Positions 1 through 8,024 are shown, counted from the stretch's first letter. The stretch: DNA of 20,589 bases from a bacterium (GCA_030690175.1 JAUYHE010000025.1:1-20589); one strand, 5' to 3'. Notes: generated by a model not told the origin, from the sequence alone. Translations and numbers: made by a program.

Positions 1-1224
1 GGTCAGGCGATCAACAAACCAGTGGAAGCAGGCGCTCAAACAACCGTCAACACTTTGTTTGCTAAAACGGCTCCTTCCTCGGTGCCAAGTCTAGAAACCA
101 CTCATACAGAACTAGAAAAGGTAAAGGAGTTCGCTCGGCAAGAACTAGCTCGACGCGGTGGTTTGGTCCAAAGACCGCAAATTTCTACTGCGCCAGAAAC
201 AATTTCTACCCAACCGGTTGGCCAAATTACAACTGTAGACCAAACCCGGCAGTCTCCCTTGCCAGAGGCGCCACCAACACCTATTATTCCACCGGCGGAA
301 TCAGACGATGAAACCAGAAGAATTTTATCTGAAGCAAGCGAGCTGGAAACCCAGCTGGCAGAGTTAAGTAACGTCATCGCTTCCCAACCAAAAGAAGCTG
401 ACATTTCAATAAACCCAGTACCAAACGCGCCAATCCCTGCAACGCCAACCATCGACGAACATAACGACCAAATAAACCGCCTGGTGACTGATAAAACCTC
501 TCTTTTACGCCAGCTAAATGAGATGACCGCTTCTTATAATCAAGGCGGCCAAGAAAAACAAAGCCTAGAAACAAAGCTAAAAACGATTACCGACGACTAC
601 GAGCGGCGTTTGCAACAAGCGCAAATCGAAAAAACTAATCTTTTGGCCCAATTTAAAAATCTTGAGGAAAAAATGACCGAGATTAGTGGCAAGCAGACTG
701 AGAATGAATCCACCCTTAATAATGTCTCCGAGTTAAAAGCTCGTTTGTCCGCAGTTGAAAAAGAACGGAATGAAGTGGCCGACCGAGCCCAGAAACTCGA
801 AGCTCTTGTCAACGCCCTGCAATCCGTGCCCAAAACAGTAGCCGAGCCTCCAAAAACTGTGGTCGCTCCTACTCAAGCCGAACCTGGGCGGGAAACGCCC
901 TCGTCGGCAAGAATAGTAAGTGCGCAAATTGCCACCGGTAAAATGGCTCCTTCCCTCACCACCACACCCAACGTAATTAATGGCGTGACCAAAGATACGG
1001 GGGGCCTACTACTTTACAACGTCATCATCGTCGTCAAAGATGCGACCGGTCAGCCAGTCCGGGCGCTAAAAACTAATAAAATCGGCCAGTTCGCGATTTC
1101 AACACCACTACCTAACGACACTTACACGATGGAACTAGAGTCGCCCGGGCACACCTTCGACATTGTTCAAATCGAACTTGACGGTAAAGTGTTGCCGCCG
1201 ATAGAAATAAGAGCGACTAGCTAA
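1..1224 (+). CDS. Partial (5' end missing) coiled-coil protein with C-terminal carboxypeptidase-regulatory-like domain
   Basis: The frame is open from base 1, so the true start lies upstream; a GTG at 22 is only an internal candidate. I do not recognise a named gene. Numbering from that GTG, residues 30-50 are charged and helical, 51-145 are a Pro/Thr/Ala/Gln-rich linker, 146-265 are a heptad-rich coiled coil (Glu/Lys/Gln/Leu), 268-315 are a second low-complexity linker, and 317-400 form a compact beta-rich module beginning NVINGVTKD and containing RALKTNKIGQF. That module resembles carboxypeptidase regulatory-like or Cna-B-type beta sandwiches. The stop lies 5 bp before a TraC-like gene that overlaps a VirB4-like ATPase gene, so it is probably part of a type IV secretion-like apparatus, perhaps a structural or surface component. 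No membrane segment is visible in the part present. The gene is sure; its function is inferred from context. Confidence 0.75.
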   Translation, partial: GQAINKPVEAGAQTTVNTLFAKTAPSSVPSLETTHTELEKVKEFARQELARRGGLVQRPQISTAPETISTQPVGQITTVDQTRQSPLPEAPPTPIIPPAESDDETRRILSEASELETQLAELSNVIASQPKEADISINPVPNAPIPATPTIDEHNDQINRLVTDKTSLLRQLNEMTASYNQGGQEKQSLETKLKTITDDYERRLQQAQIEKTNLLAQFKNLEEKMTEISGKQTENESTLNNVSELKARLSAVEKERNEVADRAQKLEALVNALQSVPKTVAEPPKTVVAPTQAEPGRETPSSARIVSAQIATGKMAPSLTTTPNVINGVTKDTGGLLLYNVIIVVKDATGQPVRALKTNKIGQFAISTPLPNDTYTMELESPGHTFDIVQIELDGKVLPPIEIRATS

Positions 1225-1229
1225 TATTT

Positions 1230-2147
1230 ATGGACATGAAACGTAAAGGCAAAATTGCTACCACTCAAGATCACCTCGACATCGAAGACGTGCGAGATGA
1301 CATTGTGCTTTTAAAAAGCAACAACGCTACTGCTGTCCTGCAAACCACCGCCGTTAATTTCGATCTATTGTCCGAGGGGGAGCAAGACTCGATGATCTTT
1401 GCCTATGCATCGCTGCTAAATTCGCTCTCTTTTCCAATTCAAGTGGTGGTCAGAACTAAAAGAATGGACGTGTCCAATTATCTCTACCGAATCCAAGAAG
1501 CAAAAAACAGGGCTACCAATGATAGCATCGCTACCCAAATTGATCTTTATGAGGCTTTTATCGAGGACCTAGTTTCCAAAAACCAGGTTTTGGATAAACG
1601 CTTCTACGTGGTAGTTCCTTACATTGGTTTGGATTTTTCGCAGATAAAAGGGGGCTTTTCGCGTCTATTTGGCCGGCGGGTGGAACATATTGATCGGGGC
1701 GCCCTTTTGGAAAAAGCAAAGAGCAATTTGGAACCAAAGATCGAACACCTGTCCAAGCAGTTTGCCAGAATAGGGATAAAAGTGGTGCGTTTGAATACGG
1801 AAGAGCTGGTGGAACTTTTTTATGATCTCTATAATCCGGAGGTGGCTCGGGAGCAAAAGGCAGCTTTGGGCACCAGAGAATATACTACCCCTTTGGTCGA
1901 GCCTTCGATTGCCCCCATGATTGGGGCTGCGGATCAACCAGTAATTAACCAGGCGACAACCGATCAGTTACCCACAAACCCACTAAATCAAGAACCCCAA
2001 CCTATGGAGGAACAAAATAACCCTCCTTTCGAGACGATGCCGTCTTCTAATCAGCCTCCCCAAAGTAGTGAGGTTTTGCAGCCGCCAGCAGCAGCTATTA
2101 ATCCAACCCAAAACGAGACTGGGAGGGACATAAATGAGCTTGCCTAA
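1230..2147 (+). CDS. TraC-like / VirB4 N-terminal-domain-like protein
   Basis: A 305-aa soluble protein. Residues about 20-210 form an alpha/beta module with the pattern DIVLLKSNNATAVLQ, FPIQVVVRTKRMDVSNY and RFYVVVPY, which resembles the N-terminal TraC/VirB4 domain encoded next to VirB4-like ATPases in CPR genomes. Residues 215-305 are a Pro/Gln/Asn-rich disordered tail. There is no P-loop, so it is probably an accessory half of the ATPase. It starts 5 bp after the previous stop with no Shine-Dalgarno site; a second ATG at 1236 is equally possible. Its 3' end overlaps the VirB4-like gene by 14 bp, which suggests coupled translation and a stoichiometric partnership. Family assignment rests on the sequence pattern and neighbourhood. 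What it secretes or assembles cannot be told from here. Confidence 0.75.
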   Translation: MDMKRKGKIATTQDHLDIEDVRDDIVLLKSNNATAVLQTTAVNFDLLSEGEQDSMIFAYASLLNSLSFPIQVVVRTKRMDVSNYLYRIQEAKNRATNDSIATQIDLYEAFIEDLVSKNQVLDKRFYVVVPYIGLDFSQIKGGFSRLFGRRVEHIDRGALLEKAKSNLEPKIEHLSKQFARIGIKVVRLNTEELVELFYDLYNPEVAREQKAALGTREYTTPLVEPSIAPMIGAADQPVINQATTDQLPTNPLNQEPQPMEEQNNPPFETMPSSNQPPQSSEVLQPPAAAINPTQNETGRDINELA

Positions 2148-3945
2148 TCCATTTTCCAGAGGGGGAGTAGTCAAAGACCCCAAAGAAGCAGAGCTAGCAA
2201 AAACCCGAAGGCAATCGGCGAACACGCTCGGGGCCGGTATGGTCGGCGTAACAGACGTAATCGCTCCGCCGGCAATCGAGGTGGACTTTGATCATATAAA
2301 AATGGGGGATACTTACTTCCGGACCCTATTTGTGACCGGTTACCCACGCTTTATCGGAGCCAATTGGCTAGCCCCTTTAATTAACTTCGATCGTACACTG
2401 GATATTAGCTTCTATTACTACCCTACCCAAACCAAGGGGGTCTTGGATGATCTCCGCCGCAAAATCGCGGAGATGGAGGCCACTATCGAAAGCGATTTTC
2501 AAGCTGGTCGCGTGCTTGACCCGGCCATCCGAACAACGCTTGAGGATGCCCAAGAACTTCAAGAACAACTAGCTACTGGTATCGAGCGCTTTTTCCAATT
2601 TTCATTTTATATCAAGATTCCAGCGGGAAGCTTGGAGGAATTAAACTACATCACCAAACAAGTCGAGGCAGTGGCTGGATCGCTACTTATCATCACCAAA
2701 CACGCCGCGTTGCAGCAGGAAACCGCCTTTCAAACCAGCTTGCCTTATTTTTTGGATAAACTTTTTGTCATTCGCAACATGGATACCACTTCTCTGGCTA
2801 CTACTTTTCCCTTCACTAGTTCCGAACTAACCGACAACGAGGGTGTGCTTTACGGTATAAACGAGCACAACGGTTCGCTAGTAATTTTTGACCGCTTTTC
2901 CCTGGAAAACGCTAATAGTGTCGTTTTTGCTAAAAGCGGGGCTGGTAAAAGTTACATGGTAAAACTGGAAGCTTTGCGGTCGCTGCTTTTCGGGACTGAA
3001 ATAATCGTGATTGATCCCGAAGATGAGTACAAAGATTTGGCGACTACTATTGGGGGTGAATATATTCGCTTTGAGCAAGATGCGAATTCGATTATTAATC
3101 CCCTCGATCTGTCTGGCGTTTTCGAGGAAGGTGAAAACGAGCTGGGTTTAAAGATACTCTCGCTTCATTCTCTTTTTAGAATTATGCTGGGTGAGCTCAC
3201 TCCGACCGAGGACGCAATTTTGGATAGAGCCTTGGTAACTACTTACAAACTAAAGGGCATCACTCCCGATCCAGCCACGCAAACAAAAGAAGCGCCGCTT
3301 TTGGGAGATCTCTACAACGTTTTGCAAAATATGGCGGAGCCTCAAGCCCGCGAAATGGCTACTCGCCTTGAAAAATACATTCGGGGCTCGCTTAGTGGTA
3401 TCTTTGATCGGCCCAGTACAGTGGCGCTAAAAAACAGCTTTACGGTTTTTTCGATCAGCAATCTAAAAGACGAGCTACGCCCAATTGCCATGTTTATTAT
3501 CCTTGATTATATCTGGACTAAAATCAAGGGGGATCGAAAAAAACGGCTGCTCATTGTCGATGAGGCTTGGTACTTAATGAAATTTCCTGATTCAGCCTCC
3601 TTTATGTACTCCATCGCGAAACGGGCCCGAAAATATAATTTGGGTCTGACGACTATTACTCAAGACGTGGAAGACTTTTTATCTACTGATTACGGCAAGG
3701 CGATTGTAACCAACTCCTCGATTCAAATTTTACTCAAACAAAGTACGGCGGCGATTGATAAAATCGTCGAGGTTTTTTATCTTTCCCAGGGTGAGAAAAA
3801 TCTTCTCTTGTCAGCGGAGATCGGTGAGGGCCTCTTTTTTGCTGGTACCAACCACGTGGCGGTCAGGGTACAGGCTTCAGCCCAAGAGCACGTCTTACTA
3901 ACCGGTCAAAAGTCGTCGTCTGCAACCGAAGGAGAAAAAGGTTAG
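2134..3945 (+). CDS. VirB4/TraC-like type IV secretion ATPase
   Basis: A 603-aa ATPase of the VirB4/TraC/HerA-FtsK class, expected to power type IV secretion or pilus assembly at the inner membrane. The N-terminal half (about 45-230) is the VirB4-type domain, including FIGANWLAPLINFDRTLDISF. The RecA-like motor follows: Walker A AKSGAGKS at 266-273 (the first position is Ala instead of the usual Gly, but Lys272 and Ser273 are present), VIDPEDEY at 292-299, Walker B RLLIVDEAW at 471-479, and TTITQDVEDF with a sensor-like Gln510. The start is fixed by GGGAGG at 2121-2126, 7 nt upstream of the ATG, inside the preceding gene. The stop TAG (3943-3945) overlaps the recF stop on the other strand. 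Family assignment is strong; whether the system moves DNA, protein or a pilus is unknown. Confidence 0.9.
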   Translation: MSLPNPFSRGGVVKDPKEAELAKTRRQSANTLGAGMVGVTDVIAPPAIEVDFDHIKMGDTYFRTLFVTGYPRFIGANWLAPLINFDRTLDISFYYYPTQTKGVLDDLRRKIAEMEATIESDFQAGRVLDPAIRTTLEDAQELQEQLATGIERFFQFSFYIKIPAGSLEELNYITKQVEAVAGSLLIITKHAALQQETAFQTSLPYFLDKLFVIRNMDTTSLATTFPFTSSELTDNEGVLYGINEHNGSLVIFDRFSLENANSVVFAKSGAGKSYMVKLEALRSLLFGTEIIVIDPEDEYKDLATTIGGEYIRFEQDANSIINPLDLSGVFEEGENELGLKILSLHSLFRIMLGELTPTEDAILDRALVTTYKLKGITPDPATQTKEAPLLGDLYNVLQNMAEPQAREMATRLEKYIRGSLSGIFDRPSTVALKNSFTVFSISNLKDELRPIAMFIILDYIWTKIKGDRKKRLLIVDEAWYLMKFPDSASFMYSIAKRARKYNLGLTTITQDVEDFLSTDYGKAIVTNSSIQILLKQSTAAIDKIVEVFYLSQGEKNLLLSAEIGEGLFFAGTNHVAVRVQASAQEHVLLTGQKSSSATEGEKG

Positions 3946-5036
3946 CGGGCCAATTTCGTCAGCTGACCGCTTGTCATATTTAGCAAGGTAGCTTTTTTAG
4001 TAATATCAACTGGTAAATTATCCAACTCGGTAGTGGTAATAAAAATCTGTCGTCCGTATAGACCCGCAAGAAGCAGGTCGCGATTATGGTGGTCAAGCTC
4101 GCTGGCGACATCGTCAAGTAACATTGTCGGTGCTTCGCCAAAAAAGTCACCAAAAAATTTTGCTTCGGCTAGTTTCATTAGTATCACTGCCTGACGCTGC
4201 TCGGCCCGCGAACCGTAGTCAGCCAGCGATTTTTGCAAAATATTTTTTTCTTTTTGTTCCTCCATAATAACCTTAAAGTCGTCGCGGTGCGGTCCGTAAA
4301 CAGTCATCCGAAGCCTTTGCTCAAGCGGCCGCTCGATTTCGAGTTTCTTTAAATACGCTTTCTCGGAAAAGAATGGCTGCTCGGCAATCGGGTTTTTATA
4401 CTCAATGAAAACGGTTTTTTTGGTCAGCCTTCTTGACTGCAAGTTTAGAATTTCGTTCACGTTCGCAATCGTTTCCCGACGGATCCTCCAAATCAGGGTT
4501 CCGTGTTTAGCCAGGCTTTTGTTCCATATTTCTATTTGCGCCTCGTCTTTGGCAGCTTCTTTAAGAAGTCGGTTTTTATTTACCAGCGACTTTTGATACC
4601 TTACTAGTGCGTAAAGATAGTTTTTATCCGTAGTGGCTATAAGGCGGTCTAACCAGGCACGGCGGCGGTCGGGTACCCCGGAAACAAGGTCTATTTCCTC
4701 GGGATGAAAGACGACGCTGACAAACCTACCTAGAAAATCGGCTGCCTTTGTATTTCGCCCGTTCACCTTGATCTGGTTCGCCGAGTTCCGGCTAAAGATT
4801 GCTTCCAACCGATCTTTGTTGGTAGTGCCGACAACAGCTGCTTTATCATTTTGCCAATTGATCGCCTCCTGTTTGTGGGCGCGGAACGATTTGCCGTAAG
4901 ACAGGGTGTTAATTGCCTCTAAAAAGTTTGTTTTACCCTGTCCGTTTTCCCCAATTATAATCGTCGTCCCCGGCTCCAATTTCAGGTTGGCTATTTCTAA
5001 ATTGCGGAAGTTTTTTATTAAAAGCACTTTTAGCAT
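3942..5036 (-). CDS. recF: DNA replication and repair protein RecF
   Basis: A 364-aa SMC-like ABC ATPase that binds gapped DNA and helps RecO/RecR load RecA. It starts LLIKNFRNLE; Walker A GENGQGKT is at 29-36, FHPEEIDLVSG at 110-120, the RecF-typical GPHRDDF at 248-254, the ABC signature region DYGSRAEQRQ at 273-282, and Walker B MLLDDVASELD at 305-315. Length is normal for RecF. Its ATG (5034-5036) directly abuts the dnaN stop (5037-5039), so the two are surely cotranscribed and probably translationally coupled. Its TAA shares bases with the stop of the convergent VirB4-like gene. gyrB, the common next gene in other bacteria, does not follow. Confidence 0.96.
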   Translation of the reverse strand: MLKVLLIKNFRNLEIANLKLEPGTTIIIGENGQGKTNFLEAINTLSYGKSFRAHKQEAINWQNDKAAVVGTTNKDRLEAIFSRNSANQIKVNGRNTKAADFLGRFVSVVFHPEEIDLVSGVPDRRRAWLDRLIATTDKNYLYALVRYQKSLVNKNRLLKEAAKDEAQIEIWNKSLAKHGTLIWRIRRETIANVNEILNLQSRRLTKKTVFIEYKNPIAEQPFFSEKAYLKKLEIERPLEQRLRMTVYGPHRDDFKVIMEEQKEKNILQKSLADYGSRAEQRQAVILMKLAEAKFFGDFFGEAPTMLLDDVASELDHHNRDLLLAGLYGRQIFITTTELDNLPVDITKKATLLNMTSGQLTKLAR

Positions 5037-6137
5037 CTAGCCGGCTGCTCTCACGGGCATAACAACGTGTAGTAGGCTGCTGTCGGTTTCCTCTCGCAAG
5101 AGGGCGGCGCTGGTAGGCCCACTAAAGGAAAGGTGGGTTTGATCCCCCGCTATCGTCGCGAGCGCTTCTAGGAGAAAGCGTGAGTTGAAGGCTATTTTCA
5201 ACTCCTCGCCTTTTTGTTTGGTATTAATTGCCGTTTCGGCCTCCCCCACGCTAGTGGTACTGGCGCTTATTTTAATTTTTCCCGCCCCAACGTCAAACCG
5301 AACTACGCTACCAACGTCTCGGGCAAAAAGGGACGCTAGCTTGACTGCGTCTACCAGTTTTTTGGTAGCAACAACCGCTTCACTAGTAAAATCGGTCGGT
5401 AGTATTTGTTCGTAGTCCGGGTAGGTACCCTCGAGCAGCCGGCTAAACACGGTCAGGTTCCTGGTTTGCAGCCTCACCTGGTTGTTTTCTTTGTTGGTAG
5501 AGATTTCCACCTGATCGTCTTCCTGTTCTGTCAAAGCCTTAACAGTTTCGCGTAAGGCTCTAGCCGGCACGATCGCCTCTAAGTTACTTCTAATCGTCGT
5601 GTCTTTTTTTGCCAAGCGATACCCGTCGGTGGCTACTAAGCTAAGCTGCCCTCCCAAGGGGGCAAAAAGTATTCCGGTTAGAACTGGTCTGCTTTCCTCA
5701 GGGGCGGCGCTAAAGGAAACTTGGTGTATGGCTTCGAGAAGCTTTTTCTTATCAACAAGTGTTTGATTTTCGCTGTTAAATTCACCAACGGAGGGAAATT
5801 CTGCGGCGCTTATGGTCGGAATAGAGGCGCTGGCCTCGCTCGCGTTCACGGTTAGTATTTCCTTCTCCACCGAAAGTTGAATCCGATCGCTACTTAACGC
5901 TTGGATAAAGTCTATCAGGACTCGGGCCGGAACGGTCACACGCCCCTTTTCCAAGACCCTTACTGCGGTTTTGTTTTGCATAAAGGTTTCGAGATTGGTG
6001 GCTGTAATCTCCATTTGCCCACCCTCGGTGGAGAGGAGTAGGTTGTTTAGTACCGGTAGGGTCGGCCGTGTGCTTATTAACCCGACTAGCGGGCCAGTAG
6101 CCTTTAAAAATTGTTCTCTTATTAGCTCGGCCTTCAT
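5037..6137 (-). CDS. dnaN: DNA polymerase III beta subunit (sliding clamp)
   Basis: A 366-aa ring clamp that tethers DNA polymerase III to the template. The N-terminus MKAELIREQFLKATGPL lines up with the start of E. coli DnaN, followed by RPTLPVLNNLLL (24-35); internal landmarks are FPSVGEF and TDGYRLA, and it ends HVVMPVR, the classical clamp C-terminus. I chose the ATG at 6135-6137. An in-frame TTG at 6155 would add six residues without family support, and neither start has a Shine-Dalgarno site. It lies directly downstream of the probable origin and upstream of recF, in the standard dnaA-dnaN-recF order. An extended -10 promoter and DnaA-box-like repeats in the gap suggest it has its own DnaA-sensitive promoter. 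Confidence 0.96.
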   Translation of the reverse strand: MKAELIREQFLKATGPLVGLISTRPTLPVLNNLLLSTEGGQMEITATNLETFMQNKTAVRVLEKGRVTVPARVLIDFIQALSSDRIQLSVEKEILTVNASEASASIPTISAAEFPSVGEFNSENQTLVDKKKLLEAIHQVSFSAAPEESRPVLTGILFAPLGGQLSLVATDGYRLAKKDTTIRSNLEAIVPARALRETVKALTEQEDDQVEISTNKENNQVRLQTRNLTVFSRLLEGTYPDYEQILPTDFTSEAVVATKKLVDAVKLASLFARDVGSVVRFDVGAGKIKISASTTSVGEAETAINTKQKGEELKIAFNSRFLLEALATIAGDQTHLSFSGPTSAALLREETDSSLLHVVMPVRAAG

Positions 6138-6177
6138 CTGAATGAAAGGTAACAATATATTAAGAACTAAGTAACTA

Positions 6178-6270
6178 TTATAATAATAATAATAAGGACG
6201 GTGGAAACGGTGGAATCAAGTATAACACACACCTAAACGTTGTGGAGAAACAGGGTGTTTTTCCACCACC
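6178..6270. other. oriC: Probable replication origin (oriC) between dnaA and dnaN
   Basis: The 133-bp gap between dnaN and dnaA holds an AT-rich TAA repeat (five perfect TAA units, 6181-6195, preceded by TTA). A 5-bp GC-rich spacer GGACG (6196-6200) follows, then tandem copies of GGTGGAA(A/T)C at 6200-6208 and 6209-6217. Their complement, G(T/A)TTCCACC, differs from the DnaA box TTWTNCACA at two and three positions. Further box-like sites are TTCTCCACA (complement of 6241-6249, one mismatch) and TTTTCCACC (6259-6267, + strand, one mismatch). The order box, GC spacer, trinucleotide tract matches the basal unwinding element with DnaA-trios described in Bacillus. The position beside dnaA is classical for origins. 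Function is inferred. Confidence 0.65.
6219..6227 (-). promoter_or_regulatory. Extended -10 promoter for dnaN-recF
   Basis: On the minus strand the sequence reads TGT-TATACT: an extended -10 element with TG at 6226-6227 and TATACT at 6219-6224. No convincing -35 box is seen. The predicted start (about 6212) falls inside the tandem DnaA-box-like repeats at 6200-6217, so DnaA bound there could repress dnaN. A second TATAAT on the same strand (6177-6182) lies within the AT tract and is an alternative. Confidence 0.45.
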
Positions 6271-7632
6271 CTATATTTGGGCCCTTAGGGTCTGTACTAA
6301 ACGGGCGGGTTCTCCACCGTTCTTCACCAACGCTTCTATTTTTCCGACAGAGTACAGAACAGTAGTGTGGTCTCTACCGCCCATAAGCGCCGCAATTTTC
6401 TGGTAGGAGAGTGGGGTATCTTGGCGCATTAGGTACATCGCTACTTGGCGGGGGAAAACGAGGTTTTTATTCCGCCCGCTTCCCCGCAGCTCCTCTTCAG
6501 AAACCGAGAAAAAGCTGGCTACGGACGTTAGAATTTGGCTAGCTGAATTCCCGTTCCTTTTCTCAAGCCCGATAACAGTTTGCACTAGATTTTTATCTAT
6601 TTTTTGTTTGGTCAAGCGAGAAACCGCCGCCAGTCTCATCAAGGCCCCTTCCAGCTCCCTAATACTCGGGCCAAGAGACTCGGCTAAGGAGCTGATCAGG
6701 GAAAAATCAATATCCAAACCGAGCGCTCGTGACTTCGCCAGCAAAACAGCCTCTCTTAGTTCTTTGTTCGGTGGGTCGATTTTGGCAACCATTCCGCCAA
6801 CGAAGCGGTTTTTTAACCGGGTTTCTAAGTTGTATAGGTCTTCTGGTTTACGATCACAAGAAAGAACGATTTGCTTGCCGCGGACATAAAGTTCGTTGAA
6901 AGTGTGGAAAAATTGTTCCTGCGTACTCTCGCGACCGGCAATAAATTGGATATCATCAACCAAAAGCACATCGACGCCCCGATAACGGTTGCGGAAACTA
7001 AACGTTTGCCTTTTCTGGATCGCTTCGACCATATCATTGGTGAACGTTTCACTGGAGCAGTAGAGGAGTTTAAGGGATGCCCGTCTTAAAATTAGGGTAT
7101 GAGCCACCGCTTGCAGGAGATGGGTTTTACCAACACCGACTCCTCCGTAAATTAGAAGTGGGTTATAGCGTCCGGATGGTTCATCAACGATTGCCTTTGC
7201 AACAGCGTAGGCAAGCTCGTTTGTTTGCCCGACAATGAAGTTTGAGAAGGAGTAGTTTGGATTTAAACCCGCGCTTTCCAACTCTTCGTTAAGGGGTTCC
7301 GAGACGGGCCCTTCAAATAAAGGAACAGTTTGGTCTTCGGGAGTGAGGGTTTTTAATCGTTTTGTTTGTAGAACACTCGGAGCCACCTTACAGGTTAGGG
7401 TGTTTGAATTACCGGTAAGGTGGTCTAGAATCTCTTTAATTTTTCCTAAATAGCGCTCCTCGATCCAGACCTTATTGTAAGAGGAAAAACAGCCGATTTC
7501 GATGGTGCCCTCTTCGACAGAGAGAAGGCCAGTCTTTCCTTTAAACCAAGTTTGGAAATTGGCCCCCGACAAAGATAATTGCAGTTCGGCCAAAACAGAT
7601 TCCCAAAGCGCCTCTTTATTATTGCCCTCCAT
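6271..7632 (-). CDS. dnaA: Chromosomal replication initiator protein DnaA
   Basis: A 453-aa AAA+ initiator that binds DnaA boxes and melts oriC. Domain I covers about 1-80 (WESVLAELQLSLSGANFQTWF), followed by a short linker to about 125. The AAA+ core begins NPNYSFSNFIVGQTN, with Walker A GGVGVGKT at 163-170, Walker B DVLLVDD at 221-227, FNELYVRGKQIVLSCDR (sensor I), and RLKNRF at 272-277. Domain IV (about 362-453) carries the DNA-binding signature GGRDHTTVLYSVGKIE from 418. I chose the ATG at 7630-7632 (MEGNNKEALW), where homology starts. An upstream TTG would add 45 hydrophobic residues that overlap the promoter. The gene is divergent from rpmH, and a perfect DnaA box in its leader suggests autoregulation. 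Confidence 0.97.
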   Translation of the reverse strand: MEGNNKEALWESVLAELQLSLSGANFQTWFKGKTGLLSVEEGTIEIGCFSSYNKVWIEERYLGKIKEILDHLTGNSNTLTCKVAPSVLQTKRLKTLTPEDQTVPLFEGPVSEPLNEELESAGLNPNYSFSNFIVGQTNELAYAVAKAIVDEPSGRYNPLLIYGGVGVGKTHLLQAVAHTLILRRASLKLLYCSSETFTNDMVEAIQKRQTFSFRNRYRGVDVLLVDDIQFIAGRESTQEQFFHTFNELYVRGKQIVLSCDRKPEDLYNLETRLKNRFVGGMVAKIDPPNKELREAVLLAKSRALGLDIDFSLISSLAESLGPSIRELEGALMRLAAVSRLTKQKIDKNLVQTVIGLEKRNGNSASQILTSVASFFSVSEEELRGSGRNKNLVFPRQVAMYLMRQDTPLSYQKIAALMGGRDHTTVLYSVGKIEALVKNGGEPARLVQTLRAQI

Positions 7633-7698
7633 AAAGAAAAGTTTTTGGACAGGAGTGGTTTGGGTTAGGGAAGCCCGTATTCTTGGATAAATGAAGCC

Positions 7699-7707
7699 TG
7701 TGAATAA
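7699..7707 (-). promoter_or_regulatory. DnaA box in the dnaA leader
   Basis: The complement reads TTATTCACA, a full match to the degenerate DnaA box TTWTNCACA. A weaker copy, TTATCCAAG (complement of 7682-7690, 7 of 9 positions), lies 17 bp away. Both sit just downstream of the predicted dnaA transcription start, the position expected for autorepression. They could also form a second, dnaA-upstream part of the origin. Confidence 0.5.
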
Positions 7708-7717
7708 AGGCGTTACT

Positions 7718-7748
7718 ATATTAACAAGCCCACTTGATAAGCCGTCAA
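7718..7748 (-). promoter_or_regulatory. dnaA promoter
   Basis: Minus-strand TTGACG (-35, 7743-7748) and TAATAT (-10, 7718-7723), with a 19-bp spacer. TG precedes the -10 box by one base, giving an extended -10 (TGT-TAATAT) that can offset the long spacer. The predicted start is near 7711, about 80 nt before the dnaA ATG. Confidence 0.5.
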
Positions 7749-7827
7749 GCCAATAAAAATATAGCAAAAGAGATCTATCTGAAAACTCCGGTTAAAACCA
7801 ACGTGCGTACAAGTTGGCAACAATCGA

Positions 7828-7856
7828 TTGACAAACCGGCTAGGCGACCCTATACT
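7828..7856 (+). promoter_or_regulatory. Consensus sigma-70-type promoter of the rpmH operon
   Basis: TTGACA (7828-7833), a 17-bp spacer, and TATACT (7851-7856): a near-perfect housekeeping promoter. Transcription should begin near 7863, about 20 nt before the rpmH ATG, with no Shine-Dalgarno site in that leader. It is divergent from the dnaA promoter about 80 bp away and probably drives all seven genes to 11797, because no gap downstream exceeds 7 bp. Confidence 0.8.
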
Positions 7857-7883
7857 TTGCTCGCAGTTAGCCGTGTAAAAAAT

Positions 7884-8021
7884 ATGCCAAACCGAACTTA
7901 CAAGCCAAAAAAATTAAAAAGAAAGCGAAAGCACGGTTTTAGAGCGCGGATGAAAACCGAAACAGGTAAAAAGGTTATCAAAAGGCGGCGCCTACGGAAG
8001 CGAGTAAGGCTGGGCGTTTGA
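7884..8021 (+). CDS. rpmH: 50S ribosomal protein L34
   Basis: A 45-aa, extremely basic protein of the large ribosomal subunit. It shows the L34 pattern: MPNRTYKPKKLKRKRKHGF, then RARMKTETGKKVI and an RRRLRKRVRL-type C-terminus (many family members have RRRxKGRxxL here). Length is normal for the family. The ATG at 7884 is chosen because the family begins M-R/P-x-R-T-Y/F. A longer in-frame reading from 7734 would run through the promoter. It is the first gene of the operon, 3 bp before rnpA, in the usual divergent arrangement next to dnaA. Confidence 0.95.
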   Translation: MPNRTYKPKKLKRKRKHGFRARMKTETGKKVIKRRRLRKRVRLGV

Positions 8022-8024
8022 TTA

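Noticed and set aside
7633..7767. An N-terminal extension of DnaA by 45 hydrophobic residues from an upstream TTG
   Set aside because: It covers the dnaA promoter and DnaA box, has no family similarity, and homology begins at the ATG at 7632.
7734..7883. A 50-residue extension of L34
   Set aside because: It would begin upstream of the near-perfect rpmH promoter; L34 is normally about 45 aa.
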